Below, one piece after another: positions 24,651-36,998 of a DNA stretch of 64,000 bases. Origin of the DNA: Azadirachta indica (Eukaryota; Streptophyta; Magnoliopsida; Sapindales; Meliaceae). The notes under the pieces are model-generated. The model was not told where the DNA came from. It saw nothing but the letters and a program-made list of their open reading frames with translations, and did not search any database. The translations under genes were made by a program, and so were the position numbers. Within the stretch, counting starts at the first letter, position 1; the number at the start of each line of letters is the position of its first letter. The stretch lies in NCBI GenBank assembly GCA_022749755.1, contig CM040451.1, positions 2,804,871 to 2,868,870 on the forward strand, read 5' to 3'.

Positions 24651-25853
24651 CGTTGCTTCAGTTGCTAGCTAGCTTCTAACAATTACTTGCTTTCTTCTTT
24701 CAGGCCCGCCACTTATATTTATACTCAGATAGCATGGGAATGCAATCGATTAATTCACACCAAGTAATGTGAAAGACGATGAATTAATTACTACTTTAAG
24801 TGTTGCTTTATATTTTAAGTCAATTAATACTAACACATAATGACAAATCTCGAGTAGGTATAGCCATTAATATGTGTAAACATAATAATTTGTTGAGATG
24901 TTACACAATAATTGTATTAATTTTGGATAAAAAAAGACTTCACATCAAGCATTGACCTCTACCCAAAAACAAATTTATATTGAATAAAGAAGGAATTCAC
25001 ATGAGTTAATGATGTTCCTGTGCGTCAATCTGTTAACCCATGCATGATAATTTTCTGAGAAATAAGTAACTCTCGTTCTTAATCGATCCTCCCGTCAATA
25101 TTCTTGCATAAATTTTACAATGTACTTCTTAACAAGAATAAATGAAGCAATATTAAAGAGTGAAATGTGTTCGCCATTTCATCTGTAATTTCAGCTATTA
25201 AATAAAGTAACATTAGGCTTACCAACTTTTTTTCTATTAAAAATATGTAAAACAATGTTCCGAATTTCTGATACAAGTGTTGCATCGCAGACTGAAAAAA
25301 ACAAATTTTGCTTAATAGCTTATTCTTTTGATTTTTGTTTAGTTGTTTTGTTTTGAGCCTCTCTTGCCTCTCGGAAACCAACAATTAACTTTACGGTAAA
25401 TTTTTCAGAAGTATTTTAGGGATAGAGACATAGTCCGTAATGGGGATACAAACTCATATTTAACCACCGTTTCAGATTTAATATTTTTTAATGCTCACTT
25501 ACTGTTTTTTAATAGCCACTAATTGTAGTCATTGACAATGTGCTGCATTCAATAAACAAAAGACTTGCCATGAGTCATTTAGCATGTCCATCTGTATTAA
25601 TGATAATTTATTCCTGGTGTTGATAGTAATAAGTACAATGCGGTCTAGGTTCTAATATTTTATTCTTTTTTAGATTCAAAAAAAATATATAAATATTTAG
25701 TTGGCTGGGATTGACCACAAGGCATCATTATAATATTGTACATTTTTTACCGTAACAAAAAAGACAAAGAAAGTACAAATTTGCATATTTGGTACAGTAG
25801 AGATGATCGTAAGTCTACTTGGATTGTTAGAAACATTACTTAGGCAGCATTTC
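24201..25853. repeat. Near-identical 1,653-bp block, first copy
   Basis: Matches 29,909-31,561 at a fixed offset of 5,708 bp. I saw one substitution (25297 versus 31005). It spans most of PP2 exon 2, the intron, exon 1, the promoter and about 1.2 kb of upstream DNA. Outside the block the two loci differ clearly. Confidence 0.85.
24711..24723 (-). promoter_or_regulatory. TATA box of PP2 copy B, conserved across the array
   Basis: Minus strand reads TATAAATATAAGT about 60 bp before the ATG. The same box stands before copies C (30,419-30,431), D, E and F, with a mutated form in copy A. The surrounding 100 bp are also similar, so all copies share one ancestral promoter. Confidence 0.6.
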
Positions 25854-26566
25854 TTTTTTTTATCTGAACTCTAAATATAATTGAAATTTAAATCTTAATG
25901 AAATATGAATTTAAATTATATGATTATTTTTTATTTTAAAATATTTGAAAATAAGTATTAAGCTATTTGTTTTGATAAAATAAAAAGTTCTAAAAATTGA
26001 TATTTTGATGTGTATGCCCTTTTAAATAATATATTTATATGTATAATAATTTTGATTATTTTAGTACAATAATAGATAAAAAATTAATAAACTTACATTA
26101 GTATGTACATTATTTATTTGTTTAATATATATTTTTTTAAAAAATAATTTCTATTAGATGATATGAAGATCAATAAAATTCACGTGAGATAATGATGTCA
26201 TATTGTAATATAATTATGTAAATATATAAATTTATTGTAATAATTAAAGTATAAAATAAGTAAAATTTAAAAAATAAGTATAGAGGAACCTATAAAAAAT
26301 AAGAGAGACATATAAAATAGTTAATTAGGATTTTATTTTTGTTAGTAAATAAATTAATAAAATAAGAATAATTTTGTAAAATAAAAATATAAAATTATTC
26401 AAATAGTTGTTCATTATTATTTAAACCAAAATTTTTAATTTAATTATATTTAGATATTTTTAGCAAATATTCAGATATAAGATAAAAAACAAACGACCCT
26501 TAAATATTTGAATAATTTTATTTAGATTTTAATCAGAAAAACAAACAACTCCCTAGTTTAGTTGGA
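25853..26566 (+). repeat. AT-rich MITE-like dispersed repeat, copy in the B-C interval
   Basis: About 710 bp with loosely inverted ends (CTTTTTTTTATCTGAACTC... against ...TTAATCAGAAAAACAAACAAC). It is similar in order to 32,892-33,598 and 42,535-43,098, and in reverse to 13,385-14,070. It carries no coding sequence. Confidence 0.55.
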
Positions 26567-27142
26567 TGATTTGGTCCCACAACAAGAAACTACATATTTG
26601 CTAGATAGGATAAAAAACAAAAAGAAAAGAAAATTGTCCATTAGCCCATTTTTGGCCAACAATCATTTTTCCTAACAATGTTTTAGAAATACCGTGTGAT
26701 CGCCCTAATTTCTAGAATTTTTCAATTTTGGCCTTACACAAACTTGTTTGAACCAGCAAATTGGATAGAGGCCAAATAATAAAGAGAAACTGCATACTTA
26801 GCCCAAAAATTGGGTGGGGTAATAGGTATTCTTCTAAAAGAAAGAAAAATAGGCTACTGAAATCTTTGGAAAGATAGCACAAATCGATTATTTTCATTTT
26901 TTTCTTGAGAAAAAATAGTTGTAATATATACATATATATATATATGCAAATTTAAAGTGTTTATTAAAAATAATTATATATTTCATTTGAAAGTATTTGA
27001 ATCGATCAATATTTATTATATATGACATAGTTTCGTGTTTTTCATATTTATAGAGAGAGCAATATGGTGGCAAAGAATTTAGCAAATAATAGTCTTGATT
27101 GTTTTTGAGCTTCAATTAAATGCTATCATGTGCTCTCTTTAA
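26567..27142. other. Array spacer
   Basis: No gene. Sequence shared with 33,600-34,167 and 43,100-43,694, including the TTGGCCAACAATCATTTTTCC and TCTTGAGAAAAAATAG landmarks and a short (TA)n run. It is part of the duplicated array unit. Confidence 0.6.
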
Positions 27143-27521
27143 TATAAGATAATTTTAAATTTTAATTAGTTTAGAAAGTTTTTTATTTTTGCTAATTTAG
27201 TTTGTTATTTAATTCTTATTTTTTTTATTTTAGTAGGAATTATTTTCTTTATTTGAGTTAACTTGTAATACTAGGTTTTTACAACTATGTATAAAGAGTC
27301 TATATTGTTGTTTCAATAATCTTTCATTGAATAAAAATTTCCCCCTTGATTATGTCTTTTATGGGATTATTATCATAACACTCGTTTTTAAGTAGTTAGG
27401 GATAAAACGACATATAATTCTATCCGTTAAAATGTTTAGATAGTCTACTACATCAAAGAACCAAAGGAGATTAAGTGTTGGACAAGATATTTTTATTCAC
27501 CTATTGTCCCACCTGTGTCTA
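27143..27521 (+). repeat. 5' LTR of the gag-only element
   Basis: 379 bp, aligned with 28672-29041. Truncated relatives lie at 34168-34496 and 43695-44018. Confidence 0.65.
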
Positions 27522-27535
27522 TTGGTATCAGAGCC
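27522..27535 (+). other. Primer binding site (initiator Met tRNA type)
   Basis: TTGGTATCAGAGCC directly follows the first LTR and is the standard plant LTR-retrotransposon primer site. A decayed version follows the LTR end at about 36,874. Confidence 0.8.
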
Positions 27536-27839
27536 TACCTCTTTACTAGATAGAACTTTCTTGAGCCACTAAACACATCCGCATCCATGAAAAAAAAAAG
27601 ATTGAAAAAAACTAGAATCATGGTTTATTGTATTAGGCATGATGCATTGCTGTTTGATGAAAAATGTAGTTCTAAATTATTTTACTTTGGTTGGAAGATA
27701 TTGAAGAATCCTTCGAAGTTGAGAAAATCTCTAAAGTTAAACAAGTATAATTTGTAACTTGTTTGTTATTAAAAAGGAGTGCATGAAATTGCTAAAATAT
27801 ATTACAAAGGATAAGACTTGTGAGCTGAGAAGATAAAGT

Positions 27840-28310
27840 TCGATCATGGGCTCAGATGAAGCAATTTATGAAGCTACGGTTCATGTATCTTGATTTTTGT
27901 TTAACAAGTTAAGGTATGAGATCTATTCATTCCTATGCTATAGAGTTTGACAATTTTTATGGGCGTTCTTGTTTTATAAGAGTAAAAATTTTTTAGTTGA
28001 GAAATTTTTAGAGAAATTTCGTGCCAATATAAGAGATCAAATACCGTCATATACTATCCATACAGTAGCATATGCCATCCTTTTAGCCAAAGGAATCGAA
28101 GGGCAACTAAAGCTTGATTTGGAAAGAGTTATTAGAGATGTTGTTGATAGTGTAGTTAACAAGAAATTTGATAACATGACTGAAGTTGACCTTAAGGTAT
28201 TGATTGAAGATGTGCCTGAAAAGACAACTAAAGACGTGCCGAAGATGATACAAGATGAGGTCTCGTTTAATTTTAATTTGAAAATTGATAATGTGATTGA
28301 GCATGTGTAG
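27840..28310 (+). pseudogene. gag fragment of the short LTR element
   Basis: The first part (about 27,840-27,960) reads SWAQMKQFMKLRFMYLDF, a stop codon, then SIHSYAIEFDNFY. The second part (27969-28310) is open, in another frame, and reads EKFLEKFRANIRDQIPSYTI, later AYAILLAKGIE. This is the helix pattern of the gypsy gag domain. No CCHC zinc knuckle is seen further on. A stop and a frameshift between the parts make this copy inactive. Confidence 0.65.
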
Positions 28311-28671
28311 GAAATTCAAGTTGAAGATAACCTATATGTCATCGAAATGGTTCTATCTATTCATATCAAAGATAAAAAGGTTGTCCATGAGGAATATGTG
28401 GTTATAAAGACAAATTTAGTTAATAAGCACATCGAACGAGATGTGGGAAGAGTTATGAGAATCGTGAAAGTAGTTTGTTATTATAAATACACATTTTTTA
28501 GAAGGTCTACTAACAAGGAAAAAGATAAAATTTGGCTACTTTCAAGTTTCAGAGAAATTTGTTGAAAAAAGTTACTCTTTTAAATTACAAGATGATTTAA
28601 TATTACACTACAAGTTTTATCTGCAAGCCAAAACTCAAGGGCTAGTTTTCTTTAATAGAGGCGGAATTTGG

Positions 28672-29041
28672 TGTAGGACAATTTTATAATTTAAATAGTT
28701 TAGGAAATATTTTATTCTTGCCAATTTAGGTTGTTATTTAATTTTTAGTTTTCTTATTTAGGTAGGATTTATTTATCTTATTTAAGTTAACTTATAATAT
28801 TAGATTTTCTCTATTATATATAAAGAGTTTATTTCAGTAATATTTCATATTCAATAAAATATTTCCTTTTAATTTTGTCCTTTATGAGAATATTATCTTA
28901 ATACGTATTTCGAGCAGCTAAGTTAGAGCGACATTTAATCTTATTCGTTAAAATGTTTATATAACCCACTGCATTAAAGAATCGAACGAGATCAACATTC
29001 AACAAGGTATTTTGATTCCATCCGCTATCCCCCTTGTATTA
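28672..29041 (+). repeat. 3' LTR of the gag-only element
   Basis: 370 bp, starting TGTAGG behind a purine-rich stretch (AGAGGCGGAATTTGG). It is the partner of 27143-27521. Confidence 0.65.
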
Positions 29042-29778
29042 TTCTCATTGCCATCAATATGATGTCCTTTAAGAGCTTTTTTTGAAAAGACAAACAAACA
29101 CATAAATGAATGCCTAACAATAAAATATCAACTTTGGACATTTATAAGTTGCATGATCCGACATAAAAATAAAAATAAAATCCTATTTAAGAAAGAGAGA
29201 TCCTATCCAAAGCATGAGCAAATACAAATTCTATAGATGTAAATGTAAACAATATGAATTTCAACGTAAAAATATCGTGAAGTCAGGTCAGCAAGCTTTG
29301 TAAGAAAATTAACATCTAGAATTCTTTATAAAATTGACTATTCTTGCATGTTATAATTCATCCACCATATTAAATCACACTTGTCTTACTTCAAAATCCC
29401 TTAATCCACTCTCAGCCATGCATAAATATAGTACTTCGGGAACAATACTTCAAAGCACAGAAAGCAAATAAAAATTGTTCACTGGAAACAAAAGCGTAAG
29501 CAGAAGAAGACATTTCGGATGCTTTCCTCAACTCAATTTTTCGTGTTCAAACGTATGACTTCTATCACCTTTTGGATCTAGTCGTGCAAAAGAAGAGAAT
29601 CATTCGCGAAAATAGGGTAGTAAACCGTGATAGCTATAAAATAATACTTGCGTTCATAGATAATAGAGCATTCAAGTGATACTCGTTATTTATTACAAGC
29701 TTTATTGTAGTTTTATTTAATTCTCGAGACATTTCATTTAAAGCAATTTAATTGACTGTCTCATCAAACGAAGCTTCA

Positions 29779-30358
29779 TTAGTTCTTTGCACGAATGATG
29801 ACATCTTTGATGACGATTCCTTTCTTCCAATACAAACCCTCGCTTCCACGCAAATAGATTTCCGTCTCCCCAGCTTGCTTTTGGGTTTCAGGTGAAGTAA
29901 TGAATTCGGCAACTGGGATCTCAATCCATTTGTTTCTTGGCTTATCTTTTGTCAAATCAACTTCGCGTTCTTCCTGCATCGAATTTGGAAATAGAAGTCC
30001 CAGCTTCACTGGATGTTCCCATCCTTGGGCATTGTCCTTAATCATCACTTCAAATGCAACTTCATATTTAACTCCGGGAGAGAGAATTCTAGTATCAAAT
30101 TTTGCCTTTACATCCAGGTAACAAACTGTCAGTAGTTCAGCCGCATCCACAAGCATATTACTACTGCAAATCAAAAACCACAGATCAATTACGTGCAACA
30201 AGAGATTATGTATTAATATTTAGTCCAAGATTAATTATATACATGTTATTAATACTTATTAATAATTACCTATCGTCTTCGACGTGAATCCAACCCCAGT
30301 AGCGTTTGTCTTCTCCCCAAGTGATTTTCATATCTCGTGCAAACAACTTGATGAACAT
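29779..30358 (-). CDS. PP2-like phloem lectin protein, copy C
   Basis: Exon 1 is 30270-30358 and exon 2 is 29779-30163, giving 157 residues, open throughout. It is identical to copy B from the ATG to about the EFITS motif. After that it differs (for example SPETQKQAGETEIY), so only the last 40 or so codons are locus-specific. It holds all PP2 blocks, including ITWGEDKRYW and the C-terminal IKDVIIRAKN. The downstream flank resembles that of copy A rather than copy B. The gag-only LTR element lies about 740 bp beyond its 3' end. Sharing the promoter with copy B, it is probably expressed the same way. Confidence 0.85.
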
Positions 30359-31561
30359 CGTTGCTTCAGTTGCTAGCTAGCTTCTAACAATTACTTGCTT
30401 TCTTCTTTCAGGCCCGCCACTTATATTTATACTCAGATAGCATGGGAATGCAATCGATTAATTCACACCAAGTAATGTGAAAGACGATGAATTAATTACT
30501 ACTTTAAGTGTTGCTTTATATTTTAAGTCAATTAATACTAACACATAATGACAAATCTCGAGTAGGTATAGCCATTAATATGTGTAAACATAATAATTTG
30601 TTGAGATGTTACACAATAATTGTATTAATTTTGGATAAAAAAAGACTTCACATCAAGCATTGACCTCTACCCAAAAACAAATTTATATTGAATAAAGAAG
30701 GAATTCACATGAGTTAATGATGTTCCTGTGCGTCAATCTGTTAACCCATGCATGATAATTTTCTGAGAAATAAGTAACTCTCGTTCTTAATCGATCCTCC
30801 CGTCAATATTCTTGCATAAATTTTACAATGTACTTCTTAACAAGAATAAATGAAGCAATATTAAAGAGTGAAATGTGTTCGCCATTTCATCTGTAATTTC
30901 AGCTATTAAATAAAGTAACATTAGGCTTACCAACTTTTTTTCTATTAAAAATATGTAAAACAATGTTCCGAATTTCTGATACAAGTGTTGCATCGCAGAC
31001 TGAATAAAACAAATTTTGCTTAATAGCTTATTCTTTTGATTTTTGTTTAGTTGTTTTGTTTTGAGCCTCTCTTGCCTCTCGGAAACCAACAATTAACTTT
31101 ACGGTAAATTTTTCAGAAGTATTTTAGGGATAGAGACATAGTCCGTAATGGGGATACAAACTCATATTTAACCACCGTTTCAGATTTAATATTTTTTAAT
31201 GCTCACTTACTGTTTTTTAATAGCCACTAATTGTAGTCATTGACAATGTGCTGCATTCAATAAACAAAAGACTTGCCATGAGTCATTTAGCATGTCCATC
31301 TGTATTAATGATAATTTATTCCTGGTGTTGATAGTAATAAGTACAATGCGGTCTAGGTTCTAATATTTTATTCTTTTTTAGATTCAAAAAAAATATATAA
31401 ATATTTAGTTGGCTGGGATTGACCACAAGGCATCATTATAATATTGTACATTTTTTACCGTAACAAAAAAGACAAAGAAAGTACAAATTTGCATATTTGG
31501 TACAGTAGAGATGATCGTAAGTCTACTTGGATTGTTAGAAACATTACTTAGGCAGCATTTC
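29909..31561. repeat. Near-identical 1,653-bp block, second copy
   Basis: Partner of 24,201-25,853. At its right end the sequence switches within one base step from array upstream DNA to the intron of another PP2 copy (the orphan exon at 31604-31692). Confidence 0.85.
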
Positions 31562-31603
31562 AAAGATTAATTATATAGAGAACTAGTGCTTATTAATAAT
31601 TAC

Positions 31604-31692
31604 CTATCGTCTTCCACATGAATCCAACTCCAGTAGCGTTTGTCTTCTCCCCAAGTGATTTTCAAATCCCGTGCAAACAACTTGATGAACAT
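31604..31692 (-). pseudogene. Orphan first exon of a PP2-like gene (copy D)
   Basis: The 89-bp exon 1 is intact (MFIKLFARDLKITWGEDK to SWIHVEDD) with a proper donor site and the conserved TATA region upstream. Only about 40 bp of intron follow before the sequence changes, at 31,561, to the upstream DNA of the copy B/C type. Exon 2 is missing. It could still be transcribed into copy C, but would not make a PP2 domain. Confidence 0.85.
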
Positions 31693-32891
31693 CGTTGCTT
31701 CAGTTACTTGCCAGCTAGCTTCTAACAATTACTTGCTTTCTTCTGTCAGGCCTGCCACTCATATTTATACATAGATAGCATGCGAATGCAAATGATTAAT
31801 TCAAACCAAGCGATGTGAAAGACGATGAATTATTGACTATTTTAGGTGTTGCTTATTATTTTAAGTCAATTAATGCTAACACATAATGACAAATCTCAAG
31901 TAGGTATAGCCATTAAATTATAGTAGCTATGTGTAAACATAATAATTTGTTGAGATGTTGTATAATAATTAAATTAATTTTGGATAAAAAAAGACTTCAC
32001 ATCAAACATTGACCTCTACCCAGAATAAATTTATATTGAATAAAGGAATTCACTTGAGATAATGATGTCCCTGTTTGTCAATCTGTTAACTCATACAAGA
32101 TAATTTCTTGACTGAGAAATGAGTAGATCTCCTTCTTAATCGATGCTCCAGTCAATATTCTTGTACAAATTTTACAATATACTTCTTCAAAAGAATAAAT
32201 GAAGCAATATTAAAGAGAGAAATGTTTACGGCATTTCGTCTGTAATTTCAGCTATTAAATAAAGTAACATTAGGCGTACAATTTTTTTTATTTTTTTATT
32301 GAATTTCTGATACAAGTATTGCATCGCAGACTGAATAAAAAAAAAATTTTGCTTAATAGTTTATTCTTTTGATTTTTGTTTATTTGTTTTATTTCAAGCC
32401 TCTCTTGCCTTTAAGAAACCAACAATTAACTTTGCGATAAATTTTTTAGAGGTACTTTAGGGATAGAAACATAGTCCGTAATGGGGATACAAACTCATAT
32501 TTAACCACCGTTTCAGATTTAATATTTTTTAATACTAACTTACTGTTTTTTAATAGTCGCTAATTGTAGTCATTGACAATGTGCCCCATCCAATAAACAA
32601 AAGACATCCCATAAGTCATTTACCATATCAATCAATATTAGTGATAATTTATTCCCGGTGTTGATAGTAATAAGTACAATGGGGTCTAGGTTCTAATATT
32701 TTATTTTTTTTAAATCCAAAATAAATATATAAATATTTAGTTTGTTGGAATTGACCACAAGACATCATTATAATATTATACATTTTTTACAGTAAAAAAA
32801 AGAAAAAGACAAAGAAAGTACAGATGTGCATATTTGGTACAGTATAGATGATTGTAAGTCTACTTGGATTGTTAGAAACATTAGCTAGGTA
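31693..32891. other. Upstream DNA of orphan copy D
   Basis: Similar to the 1.2 kb upstream of copies B, C and F, but with the normal amount of divergence. I see no gene in it. Confidence 0.6.
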
Positions 32892-33598
32892 GCATTTTTT
32901 TTTTATCTGAAATTTAAATATAACTAAAATTTAAATTTTAATGAAATACAAATTTGAATTTTACGATTATTTTTTATTTTAAAACAATTGAAAATAAGTA
33001 TTAAGTTATTTGTTTTAACAAAATAAAAAGTTTTAAAAGTTAATATTTTAATGTATATACCCTTTTAAATAATATATTTATATTTATAATAATTTTGATT
33101 ATATTAGCACAATAATAGATAGAAAATTAATAAATTACATTAGTATGTATATTATTTATTTGTTTAATATATATTTTTTTAAAAAATAATTTCTATTAAA
33201 TGATATGAAGATAAAAAAAAATTCACATGAGATAATGATGTCATATTGTAATATAATTATGTAAATATATAAATTTATTGTAATAATTCAAATATAAAAT
33301 AAGTAAGTAGGATTTAAAATACAAGTACAAAGGAGTCATAAAAGAGAAGAGAGACATATAAAAGAATTAATTATGATTTTAATTTTGTTAGTAAATAAAT
33401 TAATAAAATAAGAATATTCTTGTAAAATAAAAATATAAAACTATTCAAATATTTGTTTATTCTTATTTAAATCAAAATTTTTAACTTAATTATATTCACA
33501 TGTTTTTAACAAATATTCATATATAAGTTAAAAAACAAACAATCCTTAAACATCTAAATAATTATATTCATATTTTAATCAGAAAAACAAACAGCCTC
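32892..33598 (+). repeat. AT-rich MITE-like dispersed repeat, copy in the D-E interval
   Basis: Aligns along its length with 25,853-26,566, at the same relative place in the array unit. It was therefore copied with the unit rather than inserted separately. Confidence 0.55.
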
Positions 33599-34167
33599 TT
33601 ACTCTAGTTGGATGATTTGATCCCACAACAAAGAAACTACATATTTGCTAGATAGGATAAAAAACAAAAACAAAAGGAAATTGTCCATTAGCCTCCTATT
33701 TTTGGCCAACAATCATTTTTCCTAACAATGTTTTGAGAAATACCGCGTGATCCCTCTAATTTCTAGAATTTTTTCAATTTTGCCCTTACACGAAGCTGTT
33801 GAACCAGCAAATTGGATACTTAGCCCGAAAATTGGGTGGGGTAATTGGAATTCTTCTAAAAGAAAGAAAAAGAGGCTACTGGAACCTTTTGAAAGATAGC
33901 ACAAATAGATTATTTTCATTTTTTTTCTTGAGAAAAAATAGCTGTAATATATACATATATATATATATATGCACATTCAAAGTGTTCATTAAAAGTAATT
34001 ATATATCTTATTTGCAAGTATTTGAATCGATCAATGTTTATTAAAGATGACGTAGTGTCGTATTTCTCATATTTATAGAGAGAGCAATATGGTAACAAAA
34101 AATTTAGCAAATAGTAGTCTTGATTGATTTTGAGCTTCAATTAAATGCTATCATGTGCTCTCTTTGA

Positions 34168-34496
34168 TATAAGATAATTTTAAATTTTAATTAGTTTAAA
34201 AAGTTTTTTATTCTTACTAATTTAGTTTTTTTATTGAATTCTTATTTTTCTTATTTTGGTAGGACTTATTTTCCTTATTTGAGTTAACTTGTAATACTAG
34301 ATTTTTACAATTATGTATAAAAAGCCTATATTGGTGTTTCGATAATCTTTCATTGAATAAAAAATTTCCCTTTGATTTTGTCCTTTATGAAATTATTGTC
34401 TTAACACTTGTTTTAGTCTCATCCGTTAGCGTTCGAACAATATTTAATCCCATCCGTTAGAATATTTATTTAGTCCACTATATCAAAGAACCAAAG
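34168..34496 (+). repeat. Truncated LTR of the gag-only element family
   Basis: Matches the first part of 27143-27521, then stops after ATCAAAGAACCAAAG and joins CTGTGACAATTATAATACTCGAAC. The same join occurs at 44,018, so one old deletion or recombination event was later copied. Next to it, 34,509-34,732 is the tail end of the copia-like LTR. Confidence 0.6.
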
Positions 34497-35106
34497 CTGT
34501 GACAATTATAATACTCGAACTTAATTTCTCTTTGCCTAAATTCTTTATTTTTGTAATTAATTGTTTCACACATTTCCTTAAATGCTGGAACTTAATTTGT
34601 TAAATATTTAATTGTGCATTGAATTTGTGTTTTGCAATTTAGAAGATTTAAATTACTGGAAATTGAATTTGGGTTGCATATTTAATTTATTAATTTTTGA
34701 AAATCCAATTCATGCCCCCTCTTGTGTTCTGCTAGTCGTGCAAAAGAAGAGAATCGTTCACTAAAGTAGAGCACTAAGCTGTGACAATTATAAAGTGACA
34801 CTTGCATTGGCAGATAACAGAGCATTGAAGTGATGCTCATTATTCATTGCAAGCTTTACTACAATTTTACTAAATTCACTTAAATACTCGACTACATATA
34901 ATAGCATTCAAATCAATCAATATTTACTACAAATAACAGAGTTTCCAATAAATTTTTGCGCATCCTATTGGGGTTTAAAAGAAAAAAAAACCAGAGTTTC
35001 AGGTTTCTCATATTTATAGAGAGTGCAATAAGGTGGCAAACAATTCAGTGAATAATAGTCTTGAATATTTTCCATCCTTGATTAAATGCTCTCTTTTACT
35101 CTCTCT

Positions 35107-36533
35107 TGTTAGTCTTAAAATTTATAATCTATTATTTTGATGATAATATTGATATTTTTGACTAACCAAATTCTTGTGATAATACTATTTGTGATGTTGA
35201 TAGCATGAAGATTTGGGATACAAGTTGTACATCAAAACAAAATCAAAAAACAAGACATTTATTAAGAGCAAAGTTGAAAGCTCCAAGAACAATTTAAAGA
35301 AAAAGTCTTGAAAATTTGAAAACACACACATATTAGGTGATTTATTGTAATCTATCTTTGATTTGATAATTGATTTGCAATAATAAATTAAAAAAAAAAT
35401 TTTAAAGATTGTATTAATGTCATATTTTTAAAAAATATACTTTTCAACAATATTTTTTAAAAAATGTAATTTTCACAAAATAATTTTCTCTTGAAAATAA
35501 AATTTATGTTTTCATAGAAAATTTATTTTCAAATAATAGGACCATTTTGCAAAAAGCCTATTTACAAGATTTTTGAAGTTGAGTACTGACCAAATTGCAA
35601 AACTTTAAAACCTTATGAAGAGTTAATCATGGTCAATTTTAGCTCATTGTTTGGTTTAATCAAATCGGACCGAATTGGTGCACAGTTTAACGGTTTTAAG
35701 AAAACCAATGTACAGTGAATCACAAAATAATACTAACAATTATATTTTTGAATTTGAATTCAAACAATCAGTAATAATGACTAGACTAAAATGTAAGGTT
35801 TTTAAAACTTAAAAAATGGATTAAAACACAAGATTATATAAGTTTGATCACAATGGCTATAAACTACTAACAGCTATATCTTATTTTCTACCATAAATAC
35901 TAGCCAAAATTATTTGAAATTAAGACTAGCTATATTGAAAAATTGAGATTATATTTTTACAAGTCATTTTGAACTTGTACTTAAAAATTATACATCAAAT
36001 TCATTGCACACTCTTTACTATGCATTTGTGTCATTCTTTAGAAAGAGAATTCACATTCTTCTTGATAAAATTCTTTTATGAAGACTACTTCTTTGTGTGA
36101 GCGTGAGGGAAACACACTTGTTTGTAAGGTTTGAGTGATACCTGTAAGTCACTTAGTTGTACAAACTACTTGCGTAAGGTTTGAGTGGCACCCGTGAAGT
36201 CCACTTTGAGTTATAATTGTTTGTCTTGGGTTTGAAAGCACAATTAGGGGAATCTCAAGCAGTTAGCTTAGAGGTGTGGATGTAAGTCAGAGTTTGTCAA
36301 ACTATGTAAAAATTATTGTGTTTGATTTCTCTTTACCTCAATTCTTTATTTTTGTTTATAATTGTTTCACACATTTCCTTACATACTTGAACTTAATTTG
36401 TTAAATATTTAAATTGTGCATTGAATTTTTGTTTTGCAATTTAGAAGATTTAAATTACTGGAAATTGAATTTAGGTTGCATATTTAATTTATTAATTTCT
36501 GAAAATCCAATTCACTCCCCGTCTTGAGTTGTG
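35107..36533 (+). repeat. Copia-like LTR fragment, about 1.4 kb, copy 2
   Basis: Begins TGTTAGTCTTAAAA and ends near CCCCGTCTTGAGTTGTG. It is similar over its whole length to 22,475-23,868 and 39,480-40,904. No coding sequence is visible. Confidence 0.5.
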
Positions 36534-36738
36534 CTAATCGTGCAAAAGAAAAGATTCATTCACTAAAATAGAACGCCAACCTGTGACAATTACAAAAAGA
36601 AACTTGCGTTGACAGATAATAGAGCATTCAACTGATGCTCATTATTTATTGCAAGCTTTATTATTACAATTTTATATAATTCTCAAGACATTTTATTTAA
36701 AGCAATTTAATTGACTGTCTCTATTAAGCTAAGCTTGA

Positions 36739-36800
36739 TTAATTCTTCACCCGAATGATGACGTCTTTGATGATGATTCCTTTCTTTCAATATAAACCCA
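36739..36800 (-). pseudogene. 3'-end fragment of a PP2-like gene
   Basis: Only the last 20 or so codons remain (a KKGIIIKDVIIRVKN-like end and stop at 36739-36741), with the usual 3' flank to the left. At 36,800 the sequence breaks into LTR-derived DNA. A second, complete 3' end (copy E) follows 300 bp later. Confidence 0.8.
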
Positions 36801-36998
36801 CTAGATAAAAAAACCATATGAGATTCAATGTTAGACAAGGTGTTTTTATCTACTTGCTATTTTACTTGCGTCAGTTGGTATCACAATCTAGTTCTTTATT
36901 AGACAGATCTTTCCTCAACCATTAAACACAACCGTACCCATAAATATATCTTTTTGCCCAAAAGAAAAAAGCTAAAAAACATTGGAATCATGGTTTAT
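36801..36998 (+). repeat. LTR end, primer site and leader of the gag-only element family
   Basis: Matches about 27,450-27,633: the last part of the LTR, then GTTGGTATCACAATCT in place of the primer site, then leader sequence to GGAATCATGGTTTATTG. It is wedged between two PP2 3'-end copies. Confidence 0.6.

Larger units (their letters stand above)
27143..29041 (+). mobile_element. Short gag-only LTR retrotransposon (TR-GAG-like)
   Basis: Two diverged LTRs (27143-27521 and 28672-29041) enclose about 1.15 kb. TTGGTATCAGAGCC right after the first LTR matches the initiator-methionine tRNA primer site. The second LTR starts TGTAGG, and the first has decayed to TATAAG. Inside, 27,850-28,310 encodes a retrotransposon gag-like stretch (SWAQMKQFMKLRFMY, a stop, then EKFLEKFRANIRDQIPSYTI). 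No protease, RT or integrase is present. LTR-bounded elements with only gag are known from plants as non-autonomous elements moved in trans. It is absent at the equivalent place by copy A. Confidence 0.7.

Noticed and set aside
25115..25384. 89-codon frame upstream of copies B and C, and a shorter one near copy F (30823-31092, 42222-42437)
   Set aside because: It starts with a non-ATG codon, copies B and C are inside the near-identical block, and copy F is truncated. It is duplicated upstream DNA with no coding signature.
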